Assembly: GCF_014268505.2 (NCBI RefSeq)
Contig: NZ_JABWQP020000001.1
Location: 310,001-374,000 of the forward strand
Source of the DNA: Pseudomonas khorasanensis
GTDB taxonomy: Bacteria; Pseudomonadota; Gammaproteobacteria; Pseudomonadales; Pseudomonadaceae
Direction: 5' to 3'
DNA length: 64,000 bases
In this document: piece by piece, positions 48,165-56,608 of the stretch
Numbering within the stretch: the first letter of the stretch is position 1
Layout: each line of letters starts with the position of its first letter
Made by a program: the position numbers and the translations under genes
Notes under the pieces: generated by a model
Databases searched by the model: none
Seen by the model: the letters and a program-made list of their open reading frames with translations, nothing else
Told to the model about the DNA's origin: nothing

Positions 48165-49216
48165 GCCCGACCTGGTGGCTTGACCCGTGCAAAACCGTGA
48201 ATGCCGATATCGTTGCGCAAGCGACCGAGCGTCAGCAGCAATTGACCAAACCGGCTGGCTCGCTGGGGCGCCTTGAGACGGTGGCGGTGCAACTGGCCGG
48301 TCTGCAAGGCCAGGTCAAACCGACGCTGAGGCAGATCTGGATCGCGATTTTCGCGGGCGATCATGGTGTGGTGGCGGAGGGCGTTTCGGCTTATCCGCAG
48401 GAAGTCACCGGGCAGATGCTGCTCAATTTCGTCAGTGGCGGCGCGGCGATCAGCGTGCTGGCGCGTCAGCTCGGTGCGCAACTGGAAGTGGTCGATCTGG
48501 GCACCGTGAATCCGGCGCTGAGCCTGGCGGGCGTGCGCCATTTGAACCTTGGCGCGGGCACGGCGAATTTTGTGCACGGTGCGGCCATGACACAGGCTCA
48601 GGGCGAACTCGCCTTGCAGGCCGGTCGCGACAGCGTGTTTCGCGCGAAAGCCGCCGGCATGCAATTGTTCATCGGCGGTGAGATGGGTATCGGCAACACC
48701 ACGGCGGCCAGCGCGCTGGCGTGTGCGTTGCTCGATTGTCCGGTGGCGCACCTGACCGGCCCCGGCACTGGTCTGAATGCTGCTGGCGTCAGCCACAAAG
48801 CGCAGGTGATCGAGCGCGCGCTGGCGCGGCATGCCGCGCAGCGTGGCGATGCCTTGCAGACGCTGTTCAACCTTGGCGGTTTCGAGATTGCTGCGTTGGT
48901 CGGCGCTTATCTGGCCTGCGCGCAGGAAGGCGTCGCGGTGCTGGTCGACGGTTTTATCTGTACCGTCGCTGCGCTGGTCGCGGTGCGTTTGAATCCCGCC
49001 TGTCGCGCGTGGCTGCTGTTCGGCCACCGTGGCGCCGAGCCGGGTCATCGCCATGTGCTGGAGACCTTGAATGCCGAGCCGCTGCTGGAACTCGACCTGC
49101 GTTTGGGCGAGGGCAGTGGGGCGGCATTGGCGGTGCCACTGTTGCGTCTGGCCTGTGACCTGCACGGGCAGATGGCGACGTTTGCCGAAGCGGCCGTGGC
49201 GGATCGTCAGGCATGA
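48161..49216 (+). CDS. cobT: Nicotinate-nucleotide:DMB phosphoribosyltransferase
   Basis: A 351-residue CobT (CobU in P. denitrificans naming). It activates DMB to alpha-ribazole phosphate. Family marks: [45 protein letters not shown], and the C-terminal [11 protein letters not shown] containing the catalytic glutamate. ATGA overlaps at both ends keep it in the operon. Confidence 0.97.
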   Translation: MSPTWWLDPCKTVNADIVAQATERQQQLTKPAGSLGRLETVAVQLAGLQGQVKPTLRQIWIAIFAGDHGVVAEGVSAYPQEVTGQMLLNFVSGGAAISVLARQLGAQLEVVDLGTVNPALSLAGVRHLNLGAGTANFVHGAAMTQAQGELALQAGRDSVFRAKAAGMQLFIGGEMGIGNTTAASALACALLDCPVAHLTGPGTGLNAAGVSHKAQVIERALARHAAQRGDALQTLFNLGGFEIAALVGAYLACAQEGVAVLVDGFICTVAALVAVRLNPACRAWLLFGHRGAEPGHRHVLETLNAEPLLELDLRLGEGSGAALAVPLLRLACDLHGQMATFAEAAVADRQA

Positions 49217-49788
49217 CCTTGCAGGTGGATCTGCTGCGCCACGGTGAGACCGAATTCGGTGGTGGTTTACGCGGAAGCATTGACGACGCACTGACCGAAA
49301 AGGGTTGGGCGCAGATGCGCGCAGCCGTGATTGAGGGCGGGCCCTGGGACCGTATCGTCAGCTCGCCACTGCAGCGTTGCGCGCGGTTTGCCGCTGAACT
49401 GGGTGAGGGGCTGAACCTCTCTGTGCATCTGGACAAGGATCTGCAGGAACTGCATTTCGGCGCATGGGAGGGGCAGAGCGCGGCGGCATTGATGGAGACG
49501 GATGCTGAAGCGCTGGGGCTGTTCTGGGCTGATCCGTATTCGTATACGCCTGCGCAGGGTGAGCCGGTCAGCGAGTTTTCCGCGCGTGTGTTGGCGGCGG
49601 TGGCGCGGCTGCACGCAGCGTATGCCGGCGAGCGGATTCTGTTGGTGAGCCATGGCGGCGTGATGCGCTTGTTGCTGGCGCGAGCGCGTGGCTTGCCCCG
49701 TGAACAACTGCTCAATGTCGAAGTCGGCCACGGCGCGCTGTTTGCGCTGACCGTCGAGGCTGACGGCGCGCTCAAGGAAGGTCACTGA
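49213..49788 (+). CDS. cobC: Alpha-ribazole phosphatase (histidine phosphatase)
   Basis: A 191-residue phosphoglycerate-mutase-like phosphatase. Catalytic RHG at residues 9-11 with His10, and the second His147 in SHGGVM. Its place between cobT and cobS points to removal of phosphate from alpha-ribazole or adenosylcobalamin phosphate; the family itself is broad, so the assignment relies on context. Confidence 0.9.
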   Translation: MTLQVDLLRHGETEFGGGLRGSIDDALTEKGWAQMRAAVIEGGPWDRIVSSPLQRCARFAAELGEGLNLSVHLDKDLQELHFGAWEGQSAAALMETDAEALGLFWADPYSYTPAQGEPVSEFSARVLAAVARLHAAYAGERILLVSHGGVMRLLLARARGLPREQLLNVEVGHGALFALTVEADGALKEGH

Positions 49789-49789
49789 T

Positions 49790-50521
49790 ATGTTGCCGCT
49801 GTGGATCGCCTTGCAGTTTCTCAGCAGCCTGCCGATTCGCCTGCCGGGCATGCCCGAGCCGGAACAGCTTGGCCGTTCGCTGCTGTTCTATCCCTTGGTG
49901 GGGCTGCTGTTCGGACTGATCCTCTGGGCGTTGAACATCCTGTTGGCCGGCGCGCCGTTGTTGCTGCATGCAGCGCTGTTGCTGAGCGTGTGGGTGTTGC
50001 TCAGCGGCGCGCTGCACCTGGATGGCCTGGCCGACAGCGCCGATGCCTGGCTCGGCGGTTTCGGTGATCGCGAGCGTACGCTGACGATCATGAAGGATCC
50101 GCGCAGCGGGCCGATCGCAGTGGTTACATTAGTGCTGGTGCTGCTGCTGAAATTCGCCGCGCTGCTGGCGCTGATCGAGCAAGGGCAGGGGCTGGTGTTG
50201 ATCATCGTTCCGCTGCTCGGGCGAGCGGCGCTGTTGGGGTTGTTTCTGACCACGCCGTATGTGCGAGCAGGTGGGTTGGGGCAGGCGCTGGCCGATCATC
50301 TGCCGCGCAAGGCTGGGTGGTGGGTCCTTGCAGCGAGTGCGCTGGCCTGCTGGCTGATAGCCGGTTCGAACGCCGTTATTGCGACGGCGATTTCGCTTGC
50401 GGTGTTTGTCTGGCTGCGGCGGGTGATAATGCGGCGGTTGGGTGGTAGTACCGGGGATACGGCGGGGGCGTTGCTGGAATTGCTGGAGATGGGAGTGTTG
50501 GTTGGCCTCGCTTTGGTCTGA
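49790..50521 (+). CDS. cobS: Cobalamin synthase (adenosylcobinamide-GDP ribazoletransferase)
   Basis: A 243-residue membrane enzyme (CobS/CobV) that joins adenosylcobinamide-GDP and alpha-ribazole. The signature GALHLDGLADSADAW followed by MKDPRSGPIAVVTLVL is clear, with about six membrane helices. Last gene of the cob string; a REPIN follows and no other terminator was seen. Confidence 0.96.
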   Translation: MLPLWIALQFLSSLPIRLPGMPEPEQLGRSLLFYPLVGLLFGLILWALNILLAGAPLLLHAALLLSVWVLLSGALHLDGLADSADAWLGGFGDRERTLTIMKDPRSGPIAVVTLVLVLLLKFAALLALIEQGQGLVLIIVPLLGRAALLGLFLTTPYVRAGGLGQALADHLPRKAGWWVLAASALACWLIAGSNAVIATAISLAVFVWLRRVIMRRLGGSTGDTAGALLELLEMGVLVGLALV

Positions 50522-50547
50522 AAGATTTGCGTTGATGCTGCTGGCCC

Positions 50548-50614
50548 CTTCGCGAGCAGGCTCGCTCCCACGGTTGAAATGCGATCCCCCGTGGGAGCGA
50601 GCCTGCTCGCGAAG
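50548..50614. repeat. REPIN, tail-out type (67 bp) after cobS
   Basis: Inverted REP units 50548-50571 and 50591-50614 between cobS and the marR-type gene. Confidence 0.95.
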
Positions 50615-50661
50615 GCGGCGTCACCGGCGCTACAAATGTTATGGGTAAATTCATCTGTAAC

Positions 50662-50693
50662 TTGATTTAACACAGTCGCGGGTATATACACGC
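50662..50693 (+). promoter_or_regulatory. Promoter and operator of the marR-type gene
   Basis: TTGATT (50662-50667), 17-base spacer, TATACA (50685-50690). The near-palindrome GCGGGTATATACACGC (50678-50693) covers the -10. Transcription would begin at about 50697, the A of the ATG, so the mRNA may be leaderless. The same operator recurs before the MFS gene. Confidence 0.6.
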
Positions 50694-50696
50694 ATC

Positions 50697-51101
50697 ATGC
50701 TTCCTTCTCAGTGTTTGTGCACTAACCTGCGTCGCGCCGCGCGTGGCGTCAGCAGGCATTACGACGGCGCCCTCGACGGCTTCGGGATCAACGTTGCCCA
50801 GTATTCTCTACTGTGCAATCTGCAGCGGCTTGTGCAACCGAGCATTTCCGAACTGGCCGAGGCCATGGGCCTGGATCGCAGTACCCTGGGGCGCAATCTG
50901 CGCGTGCTGGAAGGCGAAGGCCTGGTGGCGTTGGCCGAGGGCGAAGACATGCGCAATCGTATTGTTCGGCTCACTGAGACCGGCGTACAGCGCCTGGCAG
51001 CGGCGCTGCCCGCATGGGAGGCGGCGCAGCAGCGGCTGATCGACCGTCTCGGTGCCGAGAAGCGCGAAACCTTGCTCAAATTGCTGGACGAACTGGCCTG
51101 A
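50697..51101 (+). CDS. MarR-family transcriptional regulator
   Basis: A 134-residue winged-helix repressor. The recognition region is SISELAEAMGLDRSTLGRNL (residues ~56-75), with the wing EGEDMRNRIVRLTETG. The ATG at 50697 has no Shine-Dalgarno sequence, as only four bases separate it from the operator. It lies 52 bases before a drug-type MFS gene with a matching operator, so it most likely represses itself and the pump. The same gene pair occurs after the cob genes in P. aeruginosa. Confidence 0.9.
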   Translation: MLPSQCLCTNLRRAARGVSRHYDGALDGFGINVAQYSLLCNLQRLVQPSISELAEAMGLDRSTLGRNLRVLEGEGLVALAEGEDMRNRIVRLTETGVQRLAAALPAWEAAQQRLIDRLGAEKRETLLKLLDELA

Positions 51102-51122
51102 CGCCGGTTTTTCCGGGCTCAA

Positions 51123-51138
51123 GCGGGTATATACCCGC
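51123..51138 (+). promoter_or_regulatory. MarR operator before the MFS gene
   Basis: GCGGGTATATACCCGC is a perfect 16-base palindrome, ending 15 bases before the MFS ATG. It differs by one base from the operator at 50678. It probably binds the MarR protein. Confidence 0.7.
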
Positions 51139-51153
51139 GACTGGAGAATAATA

Positions 51154-52362
51154 ATGACATCGATGTGGCGTACGTGCGGTTGGGTGTTGCTCGGGAGTGC
51201 GCTGATCCTGGCGTTGTCACTGGGCGTGCGCCATGGTTTCGGTTTGTTCCTGTCGCCGATGAGCGCGCAGTTCGGCTGGGGCCGTGAGGTGTTTGCCTTC
51301 GCGATCGCCTTGCAGAACCTGATCTGGGGCTTGGCGCAACCCTTTACCGGCGCGCTGGCGGACCGTTTTGGTGCGGCGAAAGTGGTGCTGGTCGGAGGCG
51401 TGCTCTACGCGTTGGGCCTGGTGTTCATGGGCTTGTCCGATTCGGCGGTGACCCTGTCGCTGAGTGCTGGCCTGCTGATCGGCATCGGGCTGTCCGGCAC
51501 CTCGTTCTCGGTGATCCTCGGCGTAGTCGGCCGCGCCGTGCCGGCAGAGAAACGCAGCATGGGCATGGGTATCGCCAGCGCCGCCGGTTCGTTCGGCCAG
51601 TTCGCCATGCTGCCGGGCACGCTGGGTTTGATCGGCTGGCTCGGCTGGTCGGCAGCGCTGTTGGTGCTTGGCCTGCTGGTGGCGATGATCGTGCCGCTGG
51701 TGGGCATGCTCAAGGACAAGCCGCTGCCGGTGCTCGGCCATGATCAAACCCTTGCCGAAGCGCTGCGCGAGGCCTGTTCGCATTCCGGATTCTGGCTGCT
51801 GGCGTTCGGTTTTTTCGTCTGCGGTTTTCAGGTGGTGTTTATCGGCGTGCACCTGCCGGCCTATCTCGTGGATCAGCATTTGCCCGCGACCGTCGGCACC
51901 ACGGTGCTGGCGTTGATCGGGCTGTTCAACATTTTCGGCACTTACACCGCCGGTTGGCTCGGCGGGCGGATGTCCAAACCGCGCTTGCTGACGGGGTTAT
52001 ATCTGCTGCGCGCGGTGGTGATTGCGCTGTTCCTGTGGCTGCCGGTGACGACCACCACGGCGTATCTGTTCGGCATGGCCATGGGTTTCCTGTGGCTGTC
52101 GACGGTGCCGTTGACCAACGGTACGGTGGCGACCTTGTTCGGTGTGCGAAATCTGTCCATGCTCGGTGGCATCGTCTTTCTGTTCCATCAGCTTGGCTCG
52201 TTCCTCGGCGGCTGGCTGGGCGGGGTGGTGTATGACCGAACCGGGAGTTATGACTTGATCTGGCAAGTGGCGATTCTCTTGAGCCTGCTGGCGGCGGCGC
52301 TGAACTGGCCAGTGCGCGAGCGTCCGGTGGCGCGCCTGCAAGCCAGTGCGAGCGCGGCATGA
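51154..52362 (+). CDS. MFS transporter under MarR control
   Basis: A 402-residue major-facilitator protein with 12 membrane helices. It starts MTSMWRTCGWVLLGSALILA; loop 2-3 has GALADRFGAAKVV, and the second half has GWLGGRMSKPRLL. GVRHGFGLFLSPMSAQFGWGR suggests the monocarboxylate/oxalate-type (MCT-like) branch. CTGGAG precedes the ATG at 51154. Substrate unknown; control by the upstream MarR protein is likely. A 40-residue frame overlaps its stop. Confidence 0.88.
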   Translation: MTSMWRTCGWVLLGSALILALSLGVRHGFGLFLSPMSAQFGWGREVFAFAIALQNLIWGLAQPFTGALADRFGAAKVVLVGGVLYALGLVFMGLSDSAVTLSLSAGLLIGIGLSGTSFSVILGVVGRAVPAEKRSMGMGIASAAGSFGQFAMLPGTLGLIGWLGWSAALLVLGLLVAMIVPLVGMLKDKPLPVLGHDQTLAEALREACSHSGFWLLAFGFFVCGFQVVFIGVHLPAYLVDQHLPATVGTTVLALIGLFNIFGTYTAGWLGGRMSKPRLLTGLYLLRAVVIALFLWLPVTTTTAYLFGMAMGFLWLSTVPLTNGTVATLFGVRNLSMLGGIVFLFHQLGSFLGGWLGGVVYDRTGSYDLIWQVAILLSLLAAALNWPVRERPVARLQASASAA

Positions 52363-52481
52363 GCCGGCATTGGGCGCGACTCGCCATCACCGCACTGGCC
52401 GCCGCGCTGCTGGCGCTGGTGTGGTGGGGCTGGCAGCAGGGCGGCCTCGCATTGATGCAATTGGGCATGAGTATTTGCTAG
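52359..52481 (+). CDS. Small 40-residue membrane protein coupled to the MFS gene
   Basis: Short frame MSRHWARLAITALAAALLAL then VWWGWQQGGLALMQLGMSIC. It has a single membrane helix flanked by positive N-terminal residues and a WWGW aromatic belt. The ATG overlaps the MFS stop (ATGA), which is typical of real coupled genes, and the composition is not random. It may be a small accessory subunit of the transporter, but that is inference. Confidence 0.6.
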   Translation: MSRHWARLAITALAAALLALVWWGWQQGGLALMQLGMSIC

Positions 52482-52526
52482 AGCGCAGCGTGACGAGTAA
52501 CGTCGAAAGCTGACCACTGCCCAAGG

Positions 52527-53096
52527 ATGTTCAACATGTTGATGCGCTGGTGTGCTGTTCCCGCTTTGCTGATGGCGTTGACTGGCCTGGCCCAGGCCGC
52601 CGACTGTCCGGACCTGCTGCAAGGCTCGCTGCCGAAGTTGCGTGCCAAGGAATCCATCGATCTGTGCAAGCAATACGCCGACAAGCCGCTGGTGGTGGTC
52701 AATACCGCCAGTTTCTGCGGTTTCGCCCCGCAGTTCGAAGGTCTTGAGGCGCTGAACAAGCGCTACAAGGTCCAAGGCCTGGAAATGCTCGGTGTACCGT
52801 CGGACGACTTCAAGCAGGAGTCCAAGGACAGCGCCGAGACCGCCAAAGTCTGCTACGCCAATTACGGCGTGACGTTCGCCATGACTGAGCCGCAAAAGGT
52901 TCGCGGCGATGACGCTACGCATCTGTTCAAGGTTCTGGCCGAACAGAGCAATGCGCCCAAGTGGAACTTCTACAAGTACGTGGTGGACCGTCAGGGCAAG
53001 GTTGTTGCCAGTTTTTCCAGTCTGACCAAGCCGGATGATCCTGAGTTTATTGCGGCGATCGAGAAGGCCATCGCCTCCAAACCCCTGACTCACTGA
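52527..53096 (+). CDS. Exported glutathione peroxidase-family protein
   Basis: A 189-residue thiol peroxidase of the GPx fold with an N-terminal signal peptide ([21 protein letters not shown]). Peroxidatic cysteine in [16 protein letters not shown], then [11 protein letters not shown], and the late [14 protein letters not shown] with the conserved Trp-Asn. Unlike the common cytosolic forms it is predicted to be periplasmic. ATG 52527, 52536 or 52542 could be used; all keep the signal peptide. Confidence 0.9.
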   Translation: MFNMLMRWCAVPALLMALTGLAQAADCPDLLQGSLPKLRAKESIDLCKQYADKPLVVVNTASFCGFAPQFEGLEALNKRYKVQGLEMLGVPSDDFKQESKDSAETAKVCYANYGVTFAMTEPQKVRGDDATHLFKVLAEQSNAPKWNFYKYVVDRQGKVVASFSSLTKPDDPEFIAAIEKAIASKPLTH

Positions 53097-53111
53097 CCCA
53101 TGTTTTTCCCT

Positions 53112-53197
53112 GTGGGAGCGAGCCTGCTCGCGAAGCGGTGCGTCAGTCAGCACATCATCATCTGACATACCGCCTTCGCGAGCAGGCTCGCTCCCAC
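53112..53197. repeat. REPIN, head-out type (86 bp)
   Basis: Inverted REP units 53112-53135 and 53174-53197 after the peroxidase gene; the left unit starts 15 bases after its stop. Confidence 0.95.
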
Positions 53198-53237
53198 AAT
53201 GGTAATTTTGTCGTTCCAGTGAAAAGTTGCAGGCATT

Positions 53238-53275
53238 AAAAAGCCCCGCCTCAGCAAAGAGAGCGGGGTTTTTTG
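53238..53275. terminator. Bidirectional terminator between peroxidase and FadL genes
   Basis: AAAAAGCCCCGC ... GCGGGGTTTTTT with a 13-base loop and one bulged base. It has T tracts on both strands between convergent genes. Confidence 0.85.
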
Positions 53276-53305
53276 TGGGCGAGGGATCAGCCTCGCCGCC
53301 GATCA

Positions 53306-54577
53306 TCAGAAGCGGTAAGTCGCGCCGACACCGAAACCGTTTGCCGAGTTTTCATACTTGGACTCGTAGCTTTGGCCACGATTGTTTTCGTTGCGGATGT
53401 TGACCGACTCTTCCTTCAGGTACGAATAAGCGACGTCGATGGTCAGGTCTTCGGTCGGGCTCCAGCCGGCACCGATACTGAAGATCGTGCGGTCGCCAGT
53501 CGGGATTCGTGGCGAGCGGTCTTCGTTATTGGTTGGCGACTGGTCGAAGGTCAGACCAGTACGCAGGACCCATTCCTTGTTCAACTGATACGACGTACCC
53601 ACGGCGTAGGCCCAGGTGTCATGCCAGTTCTGGTCTTCGTTGATCGAGCCAAACTGACCGGCCAATGCAGGCTGCACGCCGGAGTTCTTGACGGTGATCT
53701 TTTCCAGCTGGCTCCAACGAGTCCAGGTGGTACCGGCGTAGACGTTCCAGCGATCGTTGATGGCCTGGGTGACCGACAGGTCAACGGATTCAGGCGTGGT
53801 GATCTTCAACGACGCATCGTACTTCTGGCTGGCGCCCAAGCCTGCCAGCGCCAAGGCGCCGTACTTGACCTTGGTGTCGCCTTCCAGTTTGTAGTCAACC
53901 TTGGAGTGGTAGGTCAGGCCGACACGGGTGGTGTCGGTGGCTTGCACCAGAACGCCGATGTTGTAACCCAGCGCGGTGTCGTCACCCTTGATCTTGACCT
54001 TGCCGTCCGGCAGCGCCTGAGTGATCGACAGGTTCGACTCCAGCGAGCCGTCGATACGGTTGATCGTCGGACCGAAACCGATCGACACCTTGTCGTTGAA
54101 GGCGTAGCTGACGGTTGGCTGGAAAGTGATGACTTGTACTTCAGACTTGCTGCCGAAATAACGGCCGGCAAAGCCGCTTTCGTAATCGGTGATCAGGCCG
54201 AATGGCACGTAGACGCCGAGGCCAAACGCCCAGTGATCGTCGATCGGCTTGACGTAGAAGCCCATCGGTACGGCAGTCAGAGGCACCATGTCGCCTTTGT
54301 TGCTGCCGCCGTTCGGGCTGGAGCTGCCGTTGCTGATGTCGGTATGCGCATCGACAAAGGCTACGCCACCGGTGACTTGTTCACGCTTGATGCGAGCCAT
54401 GCCGGCAGGGTTGCCATAAACGGTGCTTGCGTCGTCGGCAGAAGAAGATCGCCCGGCAAAACCAGTCCCCATCCCACTGATGCTTTGTTCGTTGAGGGCA
54501 AAACCTGCCGCGAAAATTTGGCTAGATGCGAGGGTAACGGCGAGGCTAAGGGTGGTTTTGAGCATGACTTTTTTCAT
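53306..54577 (-). CDS. FadL/OmpP1-family outer-membrane protein
   Basis: A 423-residue beta-barrel of the FadL family. Signal peptide MKKVMLKTTLSLAVTLASSQ ending IFA-AGFALNEQS, the hatch region ISGMGTGFAGRSSSADDAST followed by VYGNPAGMAR, and a C-terminal phenylalanine (GATYRF). FadL proteins carry long-chain fatty acids and other hydrophobic molecules. In P. aeruginosa the homologue next to the same peroxidase gene is PA1288, reported as an oxylipin exporter (ExFadLO); that equivalence is by gene order and not proved here. Confidence 0.93.
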   Translation of the reverse strand: MKKVMLKTTLSLAVTLASSQIFAAGFALNEQSISGMGTGFAGRSSSADDASTVYGNPAGMARIKREQVTGGVAFVDAHTDISNGSSSPNGGSNKGDMVPLTAVPMGFYVKPIDDHWAFGLGVYVPFGLITDYESGFAGRYFGSKSEVQVITFQPTVSYAFNDKVSIGFGPTINRIDGSLESNLSITQALPDGKVKIKGDDTALGYNIGVLVQATDTTRVGLTYHSKVDYKLEGDTKVKYGALALAGLGASQKYDASLKITTPESVDLSVTQAINDRWNVYAGTTWTRWSQLEKITVKNSGVQPALAGQFGSINEDQNWHDTWAYAVGTSYQLNKEWVLRTGLTFDQSPTNNEDRSPRIPTGDRTIFSIGAGWSPTEDLTIDVAYSYLKEESVNIRNENNRGQSYESKYENSANGFGVGATYRF

Positions 54578-54722
54578 TATTAGAACTCCTGGTGATCACC
54601 GGGGCGAAAATTACCAACATTTTCGCCCCAGCGCTATAGCCTGTATGCCTTGAGTTAGAGCGGTTTTGTAGGACAATCCGACCAAATGGCGACTAGATAC
54701 GAGAACTTCCGAAACCATGTGG

Positions 54723-55205
54723 TCAGCAAGCGACCTGATTCAGCGGTGAAACACACGTTTGCCAAGCGTAAGTGAAGTCACGCAAGCGACCTTGAGGCTG
54801 AAAGGTCTGACGCCAGATGCGCGCCATGCCCAGCAGGTCGGTCGGGGCGGGCAGGGTGGGGTTCTGTTCTTCGACCAGCAGCCAGGCGATGGCGGTGGCG
54901 TAACGCAGGTTGACGGTCAGCTCCAGGTGCGGACCGCTGAGAAATGCATGCTGGCTGGCGAGGCCGCGCACCAGGCTCGCACGCTCCGGATCAAGCGCCA
55001 GGTATTCGTCCCAGAGTGCCTGATGCCGATGCTCGGCAATCCGGTAGAGGCCATGGCCACGGCGGTCATGCAGGGCAGACCCGAGGGCGGACTGGCTGGC
55101 GGCGATGCCCAACAGCAGGGATTCGGCGGTGGCGCAATGACGTCCCAGATAGATCAAGGTCGGACGGATCACATAGCGGCACAGTTCGCTGGCGGCGATA
55201 CCCAT
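54723..55205 (-). CDS. Protein of unknown function next to the FadL gene
   Basis: A 160-residue soluble protein starting MGIAASELCRYVIRPTLIYL. It is helix-rich, with GHGLYRIAEHRHQALWDEYL and VRGLASQHAFLSGPHLELTV, NLRYATAIAWLLVE. The GLYRI and YATAIAW pieces recall lysozyme/SLT-like proteins, but a catalytic residue cannot be assigned. No signal peptide. It also sits beside the FadL gene in P. aeruginosa by my recollection of the locus. Function unknown. Confidence 0.7.
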   Translation of the reverse strand: MGIAASELCRYVIRPTLIYLGRHCATAESLLLGIAASQSALGSALHDRRGHGLYRIAEHRHQALWDEYLALDPERASLVRGLASQHAFLSGPHLELTVNLRYATAIAWLLVEEQNPTLPAPTDLLGMARIWRQTFQPQGRLRDFTYAWQTCVSPLNQVAC

Positions 55206-55428
55206 AACACCCTCGGTTTCTTGTTATAGAGGGCGAGTCCTGAAGAGGCTTTGGCAGCAGTGGATCGACTCAGGCTCGCCGCAAGCGGGTCACGCCGCTT
55301 GAGTTGAAGTGTAGTGTGATATTCAGCGTGTAAAGGCCTGTTTTTAAAATATTTCCCGCATCGGATCCCAAGCGTTAGATCCGAATATGCTTAAAAGCGA
55401 AGCGCTAAAAGTGAAATATCAGGCAATA

Positions 55429-55460
55429 AAAAGCCCCGCTTGTTAGCAGGGCTTTGCTTT
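55429..55460 (-). terminator. Intrinsic terminator of the 74-residue protein gene
   Basis: On the minus strand AAAGCCCTGCT, loop AACA, AGCGGGGCTTTTTATT, starting 17 bases after the stop. Confidence 0.85.
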
Positions 55461-55476
55461 TGCAGCCTGTTCGGCT

Positions 55477-55701
55477 TCAGGCAACCAGTGCCTGGCGCGT
55501 ACGCTCGATCACGGCCTGCAGCGGTTCTGCGCTGGAGTATTGATCGGGGTACAAGCGCTCGCTGTGGCGAGCGATTCCGTGTTCATTGACCACGGTGAAG
55601 CTGAAGCAGCCTTTGCGAGCGGCCATGATCAGGCAGTTCATTGGGGCAAAAGCGTTGGTTAGGGTGCGAATGGCATCCTGAGTCTGGATTTGAGTAGACA
55701 T
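55477..55701 (-). CDS. Small cytoplasmic protein, unknown function
   Basis: A 74-residue protein, MSTQIQTQDAIRTLTNAFAP then MNCLIMAARKGCFSFTVVNE and so on. It looks like a compact alpha-beta-beta-alpha fold (helix, two strands with FSFTVVNEHGIARHSERL, C-terminal helix). I do not recognise a family. A good intrinsic terminator follows, and palindromes AACGTT/AACGTT (55745-55758) and CGATCA-CCAT-TGATCG (55769-55784) lie just upstream, which could be regulator sites. Confidence 0.72.
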   Translation of the reverse strand: MSTQIQTQDAIRTLTNAFAPMNCLIMAARKGCFSFTVVNEHGIARHSERLYPDQYSSAEPLQAVIERTRQALVA

Positions 55702-56608
55702 AGTTATTGGGTGTTCCTACAAATGACACGGATAAGAACCGTGCAACGTTAAAACGTTCCAGTAACGTCGATCACCATTGATCGAACGAAGAACCCGACT
55801 GGAACAAAGCAGCCAGTTTGAAGCGCTGATAAGTGAGCGCGCTTGGGCTGGCAGGTAGGTACTTAGGAGGACAGGCAGCACATCAAGGGCAAAGGTTCTG
55901 GGCCCGGGGTGAAGATCCTGATCAATTTGCAGGTTGGTTCGGTCAGAGTAAGTGGCCTTCGCAACGCCCTTTGCTTTCGTTCAAAGGCAGCGTCGTCGCA
56001 AGATTTACCTGGAAACCATCGAGGGGTCGTTCCCGCTTTTTTCGGCAAGGGCTTCTTGAGAGAAGGTTCACCGTGGGGGATGTTCGACCGGAATTGACTT
56101 TCAGCTTGGTACTAACGCCGCGGATAGTAACGGATCCTCTCGGGCAAAGCAAACCTGTCTGCAGATAAAAATGATGTCGTCTGCGGCACCTGACCATTCG
56201 TCGCCGTAGGTCCTTTGCATCAGCCCGGTTGATCGTGGTTTGTGACCAAAAATGACCCGAAAAAGCGCACGCATATAACGGAGTCACAGGTACTTGTGCA
56301 CATTAGTTGCACAGAGCGTAACCGAACTGTCACATTGATCCTGACTCCGGTCGCTGCCTGTATCAAAAGTTTAAGTCAATGAAAAATATCGCCTTTTTTT
56401 GCTGGTGAAAAAATCGTCAGTTTGACTGCGAGCCCCATTCCATAAGGCTTTGCGGCGATCGCAAGGCGGTTGTCCACTGACTTATCCACAGCTTCTGTGG
56501 ATTGTCCCTAGCGCTTGCTCTAGGACGGGCGTGCCGGGTTCTTTTCGACTTTACCTGTAAGAAAAAGAGAGTAAAGTGTCGCGCCTTCGATCTGTCCCGC
56601 AGTGCTTT
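55702..56608. other. Long gene-poor gap upstream of the Sel1-like gene
   Basis: About 900 bases with no credible ORF; overlapping short frames on both strands around 55833-56287 have no family look. It contains the two palindromes near 55745-55784, an inverted repeat TGTGCA...TGCACA (56295-56313), an AT-rich tract (about 56358-56425) and a DnaA-box cluster (56470-56504). A non-coding RNA in 55860-56170 is possible but not shown. Confidence 0.5.
56470..56504. promoter_or_regulatory. DnaA-box cluster
   Basis: TTGTCCACT (56470-56478), a perfect TTATCCACA (56482-56490), and inverted CAATCCACA (minus strand, 56496-56504). The last two form the palindrome ATCCACAG-CTT-CTGTGGAT. Binding of DnaA is inferred from the consensus TTATNCACA. 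Confidence 0.6.

Noticed and set aside
53273..54583. 436-residue plus-strand frame opposite the FadL-type gene
   Set aside because: Antisense shadow of a clear outer-membrane protein with signal peptide and family motifs.
55833..56287. Overlapping ~110-residue frames on both strands in the long gap
   Set aside because: No ribosome site, no family resemblance and mutual overlap; treated as non-coding, with a possible RNA noted instead.
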